60,486 nt of DNA. Origin: Planctomycetota bacterium. Its GTDB lineage: Bacteria > Planctomycetota > Phycisphaerae > Phycisphaerales > SM1A02. The stretch covers positions 1 to 60,486 of the forward strand of contig JADFSH010000006.1 in NCBI GenBank assembly GCA_022560875.1, given 5' to 3'. The notes below the pieces were generated by a model. It was not told the DNA's origin and searched no databases. It saw nothing but the letters and a program-made list of their open reading frames with translations. A program made the position numbers and the translations under genes. Position 1 is the first letter of the stretch; each line of letters opens with the position of its first letter. Of this stretch, positions 37,201-45,294 are shown piece by piece.

Positions 37201-37548
37201 GGACAAGCGCTCGGCCAGCACATCCAGGCTCACCTTGGAACCCCCCGGGGCAAGCTCCATGGCGGGGAACTTTGCCGCCTCCAGACCCAGTCCCTCGAAT
37301 TCGTCCATCGCCTCATCCGCATCATCCAGATGGGCCACCACGAGCAGGATCAGTCGCTCAAGCCGCCGACATAGCGAAGCCGCGATCAAATGCGTACTCG
37401 AACCCGCCGCACCCCGTACGGAGCACGCTCCCCCTTCGCTGCTCATTCGCACGAGGTCATCAAGGGGGGGAGATTCGCAAATCTGCGCAAACCAATCTGT
37501 CATGTCGGGACTGAGCAAGGTTATTTCTTTTCCTGCGCGCATAATCAC
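34228..37548 (-). CDS. mfd: Transcription-repair coupling factor Mfd
   Basis: A protein of about 1106 residues. The N-terminal UvrB-like, nuclease-free module (about 1-350) includes GAAGSSTHLIAASL and PGEFALRGDIIDIYSPES. The RNA polymerase-interacting CarD-like domain is at LQPGDIVVHRDHGIARFLGLQ, given here by its first residues. The RecG-like translocase has Walker A CGDVGFGKTE, DEEQ (IIDEEQRFGVEHK), LTLSATPIPRTL and the TRG-type motif region LHQLRGRVGRYKHRAYCY; a C-terminal TRCF domain completes it. It removes stalled RNA polymerase and recruits UvrA. The exact start is uncertain: a GTG at 37548 and an ATG at 37542 are in frame, neither with a strong ribosome-binding site. Confidence 0.96.
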   Translation of the reverse strand: MIMRAGKEITLLSPDMTDWFAQICESPPLDDLVRMSSEGGACSVRGAAGSSTHLIAASLCRRLERLILLVVAHLDDADEAMDEFEGLGLEAAKFPAMELAPGGSKVSLDVLAERLSLVKRLGEGDIPAIIVTPIQALMQAVPDATQLDQMFLVIRLGDAIDPVDFARWLDDAGYSRVVTIDAPGEFALRGDIIDIYSPESVPVRIDMFGNKVERMSEIDLDSMGSDRTLERVEIVGATVEQLQRDDSFVSLLEHMPGGAVAVLSEMTELTEQGRSYYDRAVDARGLIGPPSVFKSIGARCHSVIDVNQYSEGTMPTRRVELPVQMLPGFEEETTQAIVQLHELAREHSTVVLCQNEGEKSRLTELLEEIDVSITPKPHVTVITHYLHRGLIWTGPDLTSAGRKSLALVPYHELLNRYLTRRRVRRMSGGRAMDSFVDLQPGDIVVHRDHGIARFLGLQTLEKNGEEYLTLEFSGRSKLHVPSSHIEKVQKYIGAFKGAPKLSTLGGKGWKRQKEKVSEAVRDLAGEMLRIQAARESMPGIRYPVDTVWQYEFEAEFPYEETEDQLTAIAAMKKDMNDPRPMDRLICGDVGFGKTEIAIRGAFKAVEYGKQVAVLVPTTVLAEQHERTFRERFADYPFRIESLSRFKTVKESKETLLAIAKGQVDIVIGTHRILSKDVMFADLGLVIIDEEQRFGVEHKQRLLAFRTTADVLTLSATPIPRTLHMSLLGLRDISSLTTPPLERRAIVTEVIPYNAKRIKQAIIRELAREGQVFFVHNRVHNIQSVAAEIQELVPDAKIIVGHGQMPSRELEQVMLTFIRRKADILVCTTIIESGIDIPTANTMFINDANMFGLSELHQLRGRVGRYKHRAYCYMLLPRKKPPTDDAMRRLRAIENFSMLGAGFKIALRDLEIRGAGNLLGPEQSGHIAAVGYEMYCQLLEQAVAELKNQRTVTTLDTTIDLDITGSLPKGYIPSDARRMDAYRRISRAKDLDELAQVERDLISAYGELPRRADRLLQLAEIRVLATLINIQSVTRHEDDIIFRTRDPKTLGNRMGQAKGTLRFVGQPDSSGLVEVYYRPPKSYLEPDTLLAILRKRLKEEVEHPTTV

Positions 37549-37599
37549 CCGCCGATCAAAGGATCGGAGGGCCGGGGTTTGCCATTCAATGCCCGGATG

Positions 37600-38019
37600 C
37601 TAATCGGTTGGGCCGTCTTTGGCATCTTCGCGTCGTGGATTGACGGAAGAATCCACCGCTTCCGTTATGACGACATAGGGCCGGAACCGCTCAATCGTGC
37701 GGGGTCCGATGCCGGACACCCGCTGCAGATTGTCAATAGAGCCGAAGGGACCGAAACGCTCCCGATCCTCGACAATTCTTTGCGCCAGACTGGGGCCGAT
37801 GCCCGGGAGCAGGTCGAGTTGGGCTTCATCCGCCGAATTGAGATCGATACGCATGTCCGGCCACGGTCGCGCGGTGGCAAGGGCGTGATGTGGGCTTCCT
37901 GAAGATGTCAGAGGTTCAATCTCAGACCGGGTCATCGCGATCAGGACAAGCCAGATGAGCCCGGCGGCCAGGATGCCGCCTATCAGTCGGAATCCGGGCA
38001 TGACGTCGGAGGAAGACAT
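37600..38019 (-). CDS. comEA: ComEA-like helix-hairpin-helix DNA-binding protein
   Basis: A 139-residue protein with one N-terminal membrane helix (about 10-29, LIGGILAAGLIWLVLIAM) and a short linker. Two helix-hairpin-helix units follow (about 57-115: IDLNSADEAQLDLLPGIGPSLAQRI and SIDNLQRVSGIGPRTIERFRPY, shown in part). This is the ComEA layout, in which the outside-facing HhH domain binds DNA during uptake for natural transformation. A ComF-like protein (41354) and type IV pilus genes are also in the window, consistent with competence. The ATG overlaps the stop of the GH10-like gene by one base (TGATG). Confidence 0.88.
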   Translation of the reverse strand: MSSSDVMPGFRLIGGILAAGLIWLVLIAMTRSEIEPLTSSGSPHHALATARPWPDMRIDLNSADEAQLDLLPGIGPSLAQRIVEDRERFGPFGSIDNLQRVSGIGPRTIERFRPYVVITEAVDSSVNPRREDAKDGPTD

Positions 38020-39524
38020 CAGGATTCCATCTGCTGCTTTTTCGGCAATTTCAGTTTACCCAGTGGCTTTCGCAACCGTCTGCGCAGATCCCGGAATCGA
38101 GTGAAAGCCGGCTTGAGCTGTCCGGCGGAGTTGATGAGCCCGGCCCCGTTAAATCGTGCATCTTCGTGATCAACGAGATCCGTCCAGAAGATCGATTCGA
38201 CAAACGGCTTCGACATCGCCAGCGCGAAAACCTGCGTGATCCACTTTGACTGAATTTCCGGATCCCACTTGCTGCGCCACCAACCGCCCCGGTCATCCAC
38301 GGTCATGCTCGGCACCCCCAATGCCGAAACAAAAATGGGAAGTTCCAGCAGGAAGAAACGATCGAGCATACAACTGATCTGCATGATGTCGCGGGTGTGC
38401 ATCCCCCGTTCACTGCTGCCGAAAAGCAGTTGCACCCCCAGCGCGTCAAATCGAATGCCCTCCTGCATGACTCGATCGACAAAATGGAAAGGAGAGACGG
38501 CATCGCGATTTTTCGCGCGGTATTCTCCGAAGGGCTGGACCAGTTCGAGCATGGTTCGCGCCCCCGGTCGCGCCTGCCGGACATGCAGGACGACCATGCG
38601 CGTGAGATCGATCATCTGGTCCAGGGTAAACTCAAAATGATCATTCAGGTTCAGGCCCGAAGCGATGTTCCAGATCCCCACCACCGACTTGTATCGCGCC
38701 ACCACCTGATCGACAAAATCGTAGGCGTGATCGCGACAGGTATCGTAATCATGCTTCCAGACATTCATCCATGCCGGCAGAGAACGCTTTGAGAAGTCGA
38801 GCAGCGGACCCATCACAATCGGCTTTTCCAGTTCACGGGCCCATTCCACCCAGCGATCGGTTGCTCCCCAATTGAACTTGCCTTCCTCGGCCTCTATTTC
38901 ATTCCATCGGATGGGAACTACGATGACATCGAACTCCGATTTGGAGAGGAGTTCCTTGATCTTCGGACCATCTTGTTTCGGGCAGATTCTGATCCCGAGC
39001 GTGGCTGAACCGGCGGCCTTGTTTCCGAATCTTCGATGCAGAAGCACATCCGCGTGTGCCATCGCCAGACGCTCGGAGGCTACGAGGGCGTGGATGAGCG
39101 AGAATTTTGCCGCCTGTTCGGCTTTGTTGGGAGTATCCGCGGTAATCGCTTCGGTGAAGAGTCGTCGGGCCTCCTCCCAATGGCGGATGGCGGGATGATC
39201 GTTGCTGAGATCGAACATCTGCCACTCTTCACTCTTGGCAATAAACAACTTGATCCGATGCCGCGCCAGTTCCACGGACAGGAGGTAAGGCTCCTTGTGG
39301 GGCGGCAGCAGGCAGGTCTGGAGCATCAGCCGACCCATGGTTTCGGTTTCATACTGTACGCACAGCGAGAGAGCAGCGCCATCAGGCCCCTCGCATCTGA
39401 TATAGCCATCCCGAAACGTGATCTTTCCCCGTACCGGCAAATCATCCGGCCCCATGAGATAGGGGTTGACCATCGTCCAGTCCAACGCCAGACCGGTGTT
39501 GTCGTAAACGGCGAATTGAAGCAT
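38019..39524 (-). CDS. GH10-like (endo-xylanase fold) protein lacking catalytic glutamates
   Basis: A 501-residue protein. The N-terminal part (about 1-150) looks like a beta-rich module followed by a helical linker. About 165-490 has the order of a GH10 TIM barrel: DVIVVPIRWNEIEAEEGKFNW, DRWVEWARELEKPIVMGPLL, VVGIWNIASGLNLND, and ELPIFVSALGVPS, then an aromatic strand (SIFWTDLVD). In active GH10 enzymes strand 4 carries the acid/base in a (V)NE motif and strand 7 the nucleophile in TELD; here these read ASG and SALG, so both Glu are missing. The usual strand 3 His is absent too. It is thus probably a non-catalytic, glycan-binding or scaffold protein. There is no clear signal peptide. It is coupled to comEA. 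Confidence 0.65.
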   Translation of the reverse strand: MLQFAVYDNTGLALDWTMVNPYLMGPDDLPVRGKITFRDGYIRCEGPDGAALSLCVQYETETMGRLMLQTCLLPPHKEPYLLSVELARHRIKLFIAKSEEWQMFDLSNDHPAIRHWEEARRLFTEAITADTPNKAEQAAKFSLIHALVASERLAMAHADVLLHRRFGNKAAGSATLGIRICPKQDGPKIKELLSKSEFDVIVVPIRWNEIEAEEGKFNWGATDRWVEWARELEKPIVMGPLLDFSKRSLPAWMNVWKHDYDTCRDHAYDFVDQVVARYKSVVGIWNIASGLNLNDHFEFTLDQMIDLTRMVVLHVRQARPGARTMLELVQPFGEYRAKNRDAVSPFHFVDRVMQEGIRFDALGVQLLFGSSERGMHTRDIMQISCMLDRFFLLELPIFVSALGVPSMTVDDRGGWWRSKWDPEIQSKWITQVFALAMSKPFVESIFWTDLVDHEDARFNGAGLINSAGQLKPAFTRFRDLRRRLRKPLGKLKLPKKQQMES

Positions 39525-39698
39525 GACTCAGATCTAACCCTCGAATTCGGGTGGAAAAACGGTCACAACCGTCATCCTGCCTCTCACTCTCCTTCTTCCG
39601 ACCCATTGTGGCGGGATTTTGCCGGGATGCAAGAGCCCATTCTGACGGTTCCGGGCTCCGGATCCCACTAGGCTCATCCTGCTGATAGACTCCGAAAC

Positions 39699-40664
39699 AT
39701 GCCGACAACCCATTTTCAAGCGACTATTGATATGACACAGCCCGTCTATGAAACCGATCTTCCCCTGCCCGGACGACGTCAGGGCAAGGTTCGGGATATC
39801 TACCAACTCCCCGCAGATGGGATGAATCCCTCCCGAATCCTCATCGTCGCCACCGACCGGGTCAGTGCCTTTGATGTGGTTCTGCCCACTCCGATCCCCG
39901 GCAAGGGGCGGCTGCTCACCTCGATCAGCACCCAATGGTTCGATTTTATTCGCTCCCTGAACATCATCGATGATCATCTGCTTTCGACCAACCCTGCCGA
40001 CCTATCGGACCTGAACGATGAGCAGCGATCATCCCTCGATGGCCGCATGATGCTCGGACGGGCGGCCGAGGTCATTCCCGTTGAATTCGTGGTCCGGGGC
40101 TATATCACCGGCTCCGGATGGGTCGAATACGGCCAGTCGCAAAGCGTTTGCGGTATTTCCCTGGCGTCCGACCTGCAACAATGCGAGAAGCTCCCGGAAC
40201 CGATTTTCACGCCTGCGACCAAGGCGGATGTGGGACACGACGAGAACATCGATTTCGAGCGGGCCTGCGGCATCGCCGGACGCGAGGTCATGGAGCGTCT
40301 CCGAGACATCTCACTCCGTATCTACAGCGAAGGCGCAGCCTACGCCCTCTCCCGCGGCATCATCCTCGCCGACACCAAGTTCGAGTTCGGCTACGCCCTG
40401 GATGACTCAGGCCAGCGCACGGATGAGATCATCCTCATCGACGAAGTGCTCACCCCGGACAGCTCGCGTTTCTGGCCCGCCGAGGACTACGCCCCCGGTA
40501 GGGACCAGGACAGTTTTGACAAGCAGTACGTACGGAATTACTTGCTCGAACTGGTCAAAGCGGGTACATGGGACAAGACCCCCCCCGGTCCGGAACTGCC
40601 AGAGACAATCGTGACCAACACCCTGGCAAGATATCGCGAAGCCGGCCAGCGACTGTTTGGGTAA
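39699..40664 (+). CDS. purC: SAICAR synthase (purine biosynthesis)
   Basis: A 321-residue phosphoribosylaminoimidazole-succinocarboxamide synthase, the ATP-dependent ligase adding aspartate to CAIR. Motifs: RQGKVRDIY near 28-36, LIVATDRVSAFDVVLP, ATP-grasp-like VIPVEFVVRGYITGSGW, ILADTKFEFG, LIDEVLTPDSSRFWP, and FDKQYVRNYL. It is the long (about 300-residue) form found in planctomycetes and eukaryotes, rather than the 237-residue E. coli form. The ATG at 39699 is used; an in-frame ATG at 39732 is also possible. It stands alone, divergent from the GH10-like gene and convergent with sodC. Confidence 0.96.
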   Translation: MPTTHFQATIDMTQPVYETDLPLPGRRQGKVRDIYQLPADGMNPSRILIVATDRVSAFDVVLPTPIPGKGRLLTSISTQWFDFIRSLNIIDDHLLSTNPADLSDLNDEQRSSLDGRMMLGRAAEVIPVEFVVRGYITGSGWVEYGQSQSVCGISLASDLQQCEKLPEPIFTPATKADVGHDENIDFERACGIAGREVMERLRDISLRIYSEGAAYALSRGIILADTKFEFGYALDDSGQRTDEIILIDEVLTPDSSRFWPAEDYAPGRDQDSFDKQYVRNYLLELVKAGTWDKTPPGPELPETIVTNTLARYREAGQRLFG

Positions 40665-40690
40665 AAGGGCGGATTCGAGAACAGCTTCGA

Positions 40691-41251
40691 TTAAGGCTCG
40701 TGACCACCGATGGCGATGTTGCCCACGCCGATGCGTGCCCCGGCGTTGCCGGTGGGTTGGCCGCCGTCATCAGGCTTGGCGTGAATGATGATGGCGCGTC
40801 CGACGATTGCGTGCCTCCCGGCGACGCTGAGGTCGGCGAAGACGGAGCGATAGCTCGCGCTGCCGTTGCCATCGGCATGAAGCACCCCAAGATCGCCGGC
40901 ATGATGATCGCCATCGAAACCGGGCAGGGCGTGAAACCCGGTCTCATCGGGATCATAATGCCCCTTCGTGCAGGTCGCATCGCTCGATCCGGAATAGCCG
41001 AGTTGGTGGACATGGAAGCCGTGCTTCTGGTTGGGGGTCAGCCCGGATATTTCAGCGACGACCAGCAGCCCGTCCTCTGTGTCCTTGAAGGTGACGGTGC
41101 CACTGACGGCATTGCCGGGCGTGGGGCTGACAACGCAGGTGGCGCTTTTCACGTCTTTCCAGGCACTTGCATATTGCAGCGTCGTGCAACCAGCAGTTGC
41201 GGCCATCATCAAAACACAGAGCAGTCCGGCAATTCGTCTCATATTCAACAT
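40691..41251 (-). CDS. sodC: Cu/Zn superoxide dismutase, lipoprotein
   Basis: A 186-residue protein. A type II signal peptide ends at ATAGC, giving a lipidated Cys near residue 21 and outer- or inner-membrane attachment facing the periplasm. The SOD fold is clear: GFHVHQLG (two Cu ligands), CTKGHYDP and HHAGDLGVLHAD (Zn-binding loop), and IIIHAKPDDGGQPTGNAGARIGVG (last Cu ligand and the conserved Gly-rich end, quoted in part). The disulfide Cys in CTKGHYDP pairs with a late or early Cys; CVVSPTP near residue 40 is a candidate. It converts superoxide into peroxide and oxygen. It is convergent with purC. Confidence 0.92.
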   Translation of the reverse strand: MLNMRRIAGLLCVLMMAATAGCTTLQYASAWKDVKSATCVVSPTPGNAVSGTVTFKDTEDGLLVVAEISGLTPNQKHGFHVHQLGYSGSSDATCTKGHYDPDETGFHALPGFDGDHHAGDLGVLHADGNGSASYRSVFADLSVAGRHAIVGRAIIIHAKPDDGGQPTGNAGARIGVGNIAIGGHEP

Positions 41252-41353
41252 TGGAATCTCACTTTCTAGATGACCTATTTTAGATCAAATCCAAGTAAGA
41301 CATGATATCAACTCTGATCGAATCTGCTCAGGTTTCGATCACCAACCATATAT

Positions 41354-42208
41354 TCATCGAGGTTGATATTTGACCGTAGATCGTCGGGCCGGATCGTCTG
41401 AGACCGCGACCACCGTCGCGATGATCCGCTCGGGCTTGAGGGTACGCAGCAGACGCACCCCGGCGCGGAGGGTTGCCCCGGTGGTACAGACATCATCCAC
41501 GAGCAGGATCACCGATCCCCTGATCCATCGCCCGCCGGGGATAAGTTTGCCATAGGAATGTAATCTGAGTCCCTGGGAGCCGTTGCGCTTTCTCTGGGAG
41601 CGAGGCAATGTCACCTGCGGCGTACCGTTACGCTTGCAGAGCATGGAAAGGACCGGGGCATTGAACACTTTTGCCGCTCCTTCGGCAATCAGCCGGGCAT
41701 GATCGATTCCCCGGTAGATGCGTCGCTGCCAGGGCATGGGCATGGGAACAACGATCACTTTAGAAAGCTCCGTGTCCAGCACGATGCGATGGTCGATCAC
41801 CAGGCGCCCGAGTTCGCGTCCCAGGACCGCTCCCATCTCCGCCCACTGATGATATTTCACATTGATAATCCAGTTTCGCAGATCATCGGTGTAAGCCCCC
41901 AGACGCAGGATGCCATCGGCGATACCCGGCTTCCCGCGACACGAGCCGCAACCCGATGCCGATGCTTCGCCGGGTCCGATGGTCACCCCGCAACGGGAGC
42001 AATAGTCATCCCGGGTATCCGGGGACCAGGCGCTCTCGTGCCGAACCCGTTCGGGTGACGGCATGGAATACCCGAGCCAGTATTCGAGCATGACTTCGAT
42101 CGGGGAGTCTGCAGCTTCGCTTTGCTCAGGTCGGCTAAGGGAGATCATGGGAGAAGTTTCAGTCAGGCTTGGAAGAGGTGTACCAAGCTCATGTGGCAAC
42201 GAGAGCAT
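41354..42208 (-). CDS. comF: ComF-family phosphoribosyltransferase-like protein
   Basis: A 284-residue protein. The N-terminal region has a zinc-ribbon-like Cys set (DDYCSRCGVTIG, then GCGSCRGK, near 68-95). The type I phosphoribosyltransferase fold follows, with VIVVPMPMPWQRRIYRGIDHA and the PRPP loop VILLVDDVCTTGATLRAG near 240-257. ComF proteins are needed for DNA uptake in naturally competent bacteria, possibly by handling single-stranded DNA inside the cell. The first 60 residues are not conserved, so a later start is possible. No ribosome-binding site is evident at 42208. Confidence 0.85.
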   Translation of the reverse strand: MLSLPHELGTPLPSLTETSPMISLSRPEQSEAADSPIEVMLEYWLGYSMPSPERVRHESAWSPDTRDDYCSRCGVTIGPGEASASGCGSCRGKPGIADGILRLGAYTDDLRNWIINVKYHQWAEMGAVLGRELGRLVIDHRIVLDTELSKVIVVPMPMPWQRRIYRGIDHARLIAEGAAKVFNAPVLSMLCKRNGTPQVTLPRSQRKRNGSQGLRLHSYGKLIPGGRWIRGSVILLVDDVCTTGATLRAGVRLLRTLKPERIIATVVAVSDDPARRSTVKYQPR

Positions 42209-42409
42209 AACAGAATTGTGAGTCTACCAGTCCCATAATCACGATGGCGGCCTGATATCAGATCAGGCTTCTTGCAGATTGGTCATCTTTTCCCGGTCGG
42301 CCCACGGACATTTTCACTCCGGGTCGATTGAACAAAGTCAATCGCCGATAAGAGGATCAAGGCGATAGAACGCCCCGCTTGTATCCGCTGATAAGGGGAG
42401 CGCATTATC

Positions 42410-43081
42410 ATGATCAGAGCAGGCGATCGGTTTTATGTTCAGATTCCGAACCAAACGGGTAAGCGCGTTCTGCATCCCGCAACTGTCGTCGAATATGAGG
42501 ACTCCAAATACACTGCGGAGGTGGAAGTCTCATCCCCTCCACTGGAGGCCGGGAATGACATCATCATATTCTTCGAACTGAAGAAAGAGTTCATGCAGCA
42601 ATCCGGTCGCATCGATATGATCAAGCCATCCGATGAGCCAACCGACGATTCGGTCGATAACTCAAGCCAGACCAACCGTTTCCAGGGCACGACAATCGGC
42701 TTTCAGCTTGTTGGCGAACCTGTTTCCGCGGAAAACAGACAGTGCTACCGGGTCTCGACCGTTATGGTTGATTTGACCGCTACACTGGAAGGTGAAGCAA
42801 ACTGTCATCTTCTCGACATCAGCTCCAGCGGATTTTCCCTGCTATCCACGCGTGAACACGCCTACGGCTCGCTCGTCGAGGTCACGCTCGAGTATGGACA
42901 AAATAAGTACTCGGGACAGGCACGGATCCAAAACATCATCGAGCACCCGCGCGGTGTTTTCCGCTATGGCTTGTACGGGATCGAGGACAAGAAAGTCGAT
43001 AGCGAGCTGACCAAAGGCCGGCAGGTCATCAGCATGGATATCCAGCGGTTACAGCTAAGGCGACGCACCGGCAGCGATTGA
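42410..43081 (+). CDS. PilZ-domain protein, likely cyclic di-GMP receptor
   Basis: A 223-residue protein with an N-terminal YcgR-like beta domain (about 1-95, ending in DMIKPSDE) and a PilZ domain (about 105-215). The two c-di-GMP motifs are intact: RxxxR as RQCYR near 109-113, and DxSxxG as DISSSG near 135-140. The overall arrangement is that of FlgZ/YcgR, so it would transmit c-di-GMP levels to a motility or surface process. GGGGAG lies about 10 nt before the ATG. The type IV pilus ATPases with MshEN-like motifs are in the same window but 35 kb away, so a link is inference only. Confidence 0.85.
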   Translation: MIRAGDRFYVQIPNQTGKRVLHPATVVEYEDSKYTAEVEVSSPPLEAGNDIIIFFELKKEFMQQSGRIDMIKPSDEPTDDSVDNSSQTNRFQGTTIGFQLVGEPVSAENRQCYRVSTVMVDLTATLEGEANCHLLDISSSGFSLLSTREHAYGSLVEVTLEYGQNKYSGQARIQNIIEHPRGVFRYGLYGIEDKKVDSELTKGRQVISMDIQRLQLRRRTGSD

Positions 43082-43200
43082 CCATTCCTTTCGCCTCCCC
43101 CTAGGTTGACGCGCAGAAATCCCACACCCCCTGCTGACACCGATCACCGTCTCCGATCAGTCAATGTCAGTTATTGCATGGTCAGTTCGACCACGAATGA

Positions 43201-44922
43201 TCAATCACGACGCATATAAGCGATCTTTCCACCCACAATTGTGTAGAGCACCTTCGTTTGGAGGATTTCATTCTCAGAACAGGTGAGGATGTCATTGGAC
43301 AGCACAACAAGGTCGGCGAGCTTGCCGGGAGTAAGTGATCCTTTGATGTCCTCCTCGAACGCAGCGTAGGCGCAGTTGATGGTATAGGACTCCAGCGCCC
43401 CCATGCGACTCATACGCTGGTCGGGGTAGAACACCGAACCGTCCTTCGTCCGTCGAGTTACGGTCGCGTAGTACGAAATGATTGGATTGACGTCTTCCAC
43501 CGGCGCATCAGTGCCGTTGGTGACGATGGCGCCTGAGTGCATAAGCTTCTGCCAGACGTAGGCGCCCTCCTCGGCCCGTTTTTCGCCCAGTCGAGCATAG
43601 ACCCATGGGGCATCTGAGGTGCAGTGAATACCTTGCATGGAGGCGATGACGCCAAGTCGCCCGAAGCGCGGAATGTCATCCGGATGAAGGTGCTGGGCGT
43701 GTTCGATACGCCAGCGCAGGTCTTTTTTTTCAGGATTCTCTGCGAACGTCTTTTCAAAGATATTCAGCACTTCTCGATTGGCCCGATCGCCGATGGCATG
43801 CACGCAGAATTGCAGGCCGTTATCCATCGCAAGCTGCGCCGTCTCGGTCACACTTTCGATGGTCGCGGTATTGAGGCCCTTTGATTCGGGGCTGTCTTCA
43901 TAGGGAGCCAATAACCATGCCCCGCGGGAGCCGAGGGCACCGTCGATCGAGCGTTTTATGCCGCCTACGGTGAGATGGTTGTTGCCAATACGATAATGTT
44001 TCGCATCGGAGACTTGTCGGCGGATATTATCGTTGGAATCGCGGATCATCACCCAGAGGCGAACGCCAAGCTCGCCCGATTCCGCCTTCTGAGCGAATCT
44101 TTCGATGGTGCTGAAACTGGATCCGGCATCCTGAAACGAGGTCACGCCCTTGCTGAGGCATTCCTGAATCGCCAGTTCGATCGCCCGATCGAGGCGATCA
44201 AGGGAGTCACGTGCCGATGTTCCGGACGAGTTTCTCGCCCGGCTGATCAGCCCGGAAGCCCTTTCCCGGAAAATTCCGATGGGCTGGCCGTTTTCATCAC
44301 GCAGAAGCTCACCGCCCTCCGGATCTTCAGTCGCCCCGCTGATACCCGCCAGATCCATGGCATTTTGGTTGGCGAAGCTGGCGTGCCCGCTGGCGTGAGT
44401 GAGAAACACGGGATTGTCCGGCGAGACTTCACTGAGAGCATGATGCGATGGAAAACCTTCCACGGCACCTTCCGGCGGCTGGTCCCATTTCTCCTGGTGC
44501 CAACCCCGTCCGAGGATCCACTCGCCGGGTGCGACTTTCTTCACCGCATCTGCGACCATCCTGATCACTTCGTTCCAATTCCTGACATTCATGAGGTCGA
44601 GGTTCATCTTCGATTCACCCAAGCCGGTGAAATGACCGTGGCCTTCGATGAATCCCGGGATCACACGCTTTCCGTCGAGGTCAATGACTTTCGTGTCATC
44701 GCCGATCAACGCGTTGATCTTTTCGGTGTCCCCCACGTCGAGGATCCGATCGCCGCGTATGGCGATCGCCTCCACTTCGCCGATCTGAGAATCGACGGTT
44801 GCGATCTTGCCGTTGCGAAGCACAAGGTCGGCGATTTGAGGCTCAGCCTGGGCCAAAACAGAGACGCATGCGAAGAAGGCAAGTCCACTGGCGAGAGAAT
44901 GACAAGCGACACGATGGATCAT
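43201..44922 (-). CDS. Secreted amidohydrolase (YtcJ-like, metal-dependent)
   Basis: A 573-residue amidohydrolase-fold protein with a signal peptide (about 1-25, LASGLAFFACVSVLAQA). The barrel motifs are: VIPGFIEGHGHFTGLG (first HxH metal site), GGIKRSIDGALGSRGAW, FCVHAIGDRANREVL, RIEHAQHLHPDDI, and TNGTDAPVEDVNP with the last metal Asp. This order fits the YtcJ/N-substituted formamide deformylase group, whose true substrates are mostly unknown. The ATG at 44922 has AGGAG 7 nt upstream; a longer frame to 44940 is less likely. It is preceded by the TPR gene's terminators. Confidence 0.88.
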   Translation of the reverse strand: MIHRVACHSLASGLAFFACVSVLAQAEPQIADLVLRNGKIATVDSQIGEVEAIAIRGDRILDVGDTEKINALIGDDTKVIDLDGKRVIPGFIEGHGHFTGLGESKMNLDLMNVRNWNEVIRMVADAVKKVAPGEWILGRGWHQEKWDQPPEGAVEGFPSHHALSEVSPDNPVFLTHASGHASFANQNAMDLAGISGATEDPEGGELLRDENGQPIGIFRERASGLISRARNSSGTSARDSLDRLDRAIELAIQECLSKGVTSFQDAGSSFSTIERFAQKAESGELGVRLWVMIRDSNDNIRRQVSDAKHYRIGNNHLTVGGIKRSIDGALGSRGAWLLAPYEDSPESKGLNTATIESVTETAQLAMDNGLQFCVHAIGDRANREVLNIFEKTFAENPEKKDLRWRIEHAQHLHPDDIPRFGRLGVIASMQGIHCTSDAPWVYARLGEKRAEEGAYVWQKLMHSGAIVTNGTDAPVEDVNPIISYYATVTRRTKDGSVFYPDQRMSRMGALESYTINCAYAAFEEDIKGSLTPGKLADLVVLSNDILTCSENEILQTKVLYTIVGGKIAYMRRD

Positions 44923-45050
44923 GATTTTCTCCTTGATCAACCGGTGTAATCCGGGGGGTGATCCGGCTGGTGGTCAGTATAACGCACTGAACGTGCGACA
45001 ATACCCGGAGAAAACGGCCAAAATCGAGGCTATCAGGGAAAGAGGATATG
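44923..45050. other. Intergenic region upstream of the amidohydrolase gene
   Basis: This is the left part of a 372-base gap between the amidohydrolase start and the TPR gene end. It must contain the amidohydrolase promoter; no strong -35/-10 pair stands out. The gap from 45051 to 45124 holds the hairpins listed separately, and 45125-45294 shows no gene. Confidence 0.4.
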
Positions 45051-45124
45051 AAAAAAGCCGGACGCACGGCGGATCTTGGTGCGCCCGGCTTCGCTCCAGA
45101 TCGATCTCTCGACAAGAGATCGAT
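45051..45124 (-). terminator. Tandem hairpins with T-tract after the TPR gene
   Basis: Reading the minus strand, a perfect 10-bp inverted repeat (45100-45124, 5-base loop) is followed by a GC-rich stem (45055-45061 with 45085-45091, plus an inner 5-bp stem). A run of six T follows at 45056-45051. The second hairpin with its T-run is a typical intrinsic terminator for the TPR/CRTAC transcript. Confidence 0.75.
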
Positions 45125-45294
45125 AGGGATACTCCCCATCCCCCGATCAGTAACCCCCCTTGGCAAACAGCATTTTCGTAAATCCTCTCTCACCCGTTAC
45201 TACGCACTCCGGCGAGGCATATTGGCAAACAAGCTCAGATAAATCACCTTTTTTTGCCAGAAATCCCCGCGCCCTGATCGCTGCGCGAAATTGA

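Noticed and set aside
43975-44949. Plus-strand open frame of 324 codons.
   Set aside because: Antisense to the amidohydrolase, which has clear motifs; no sign of independent coding.
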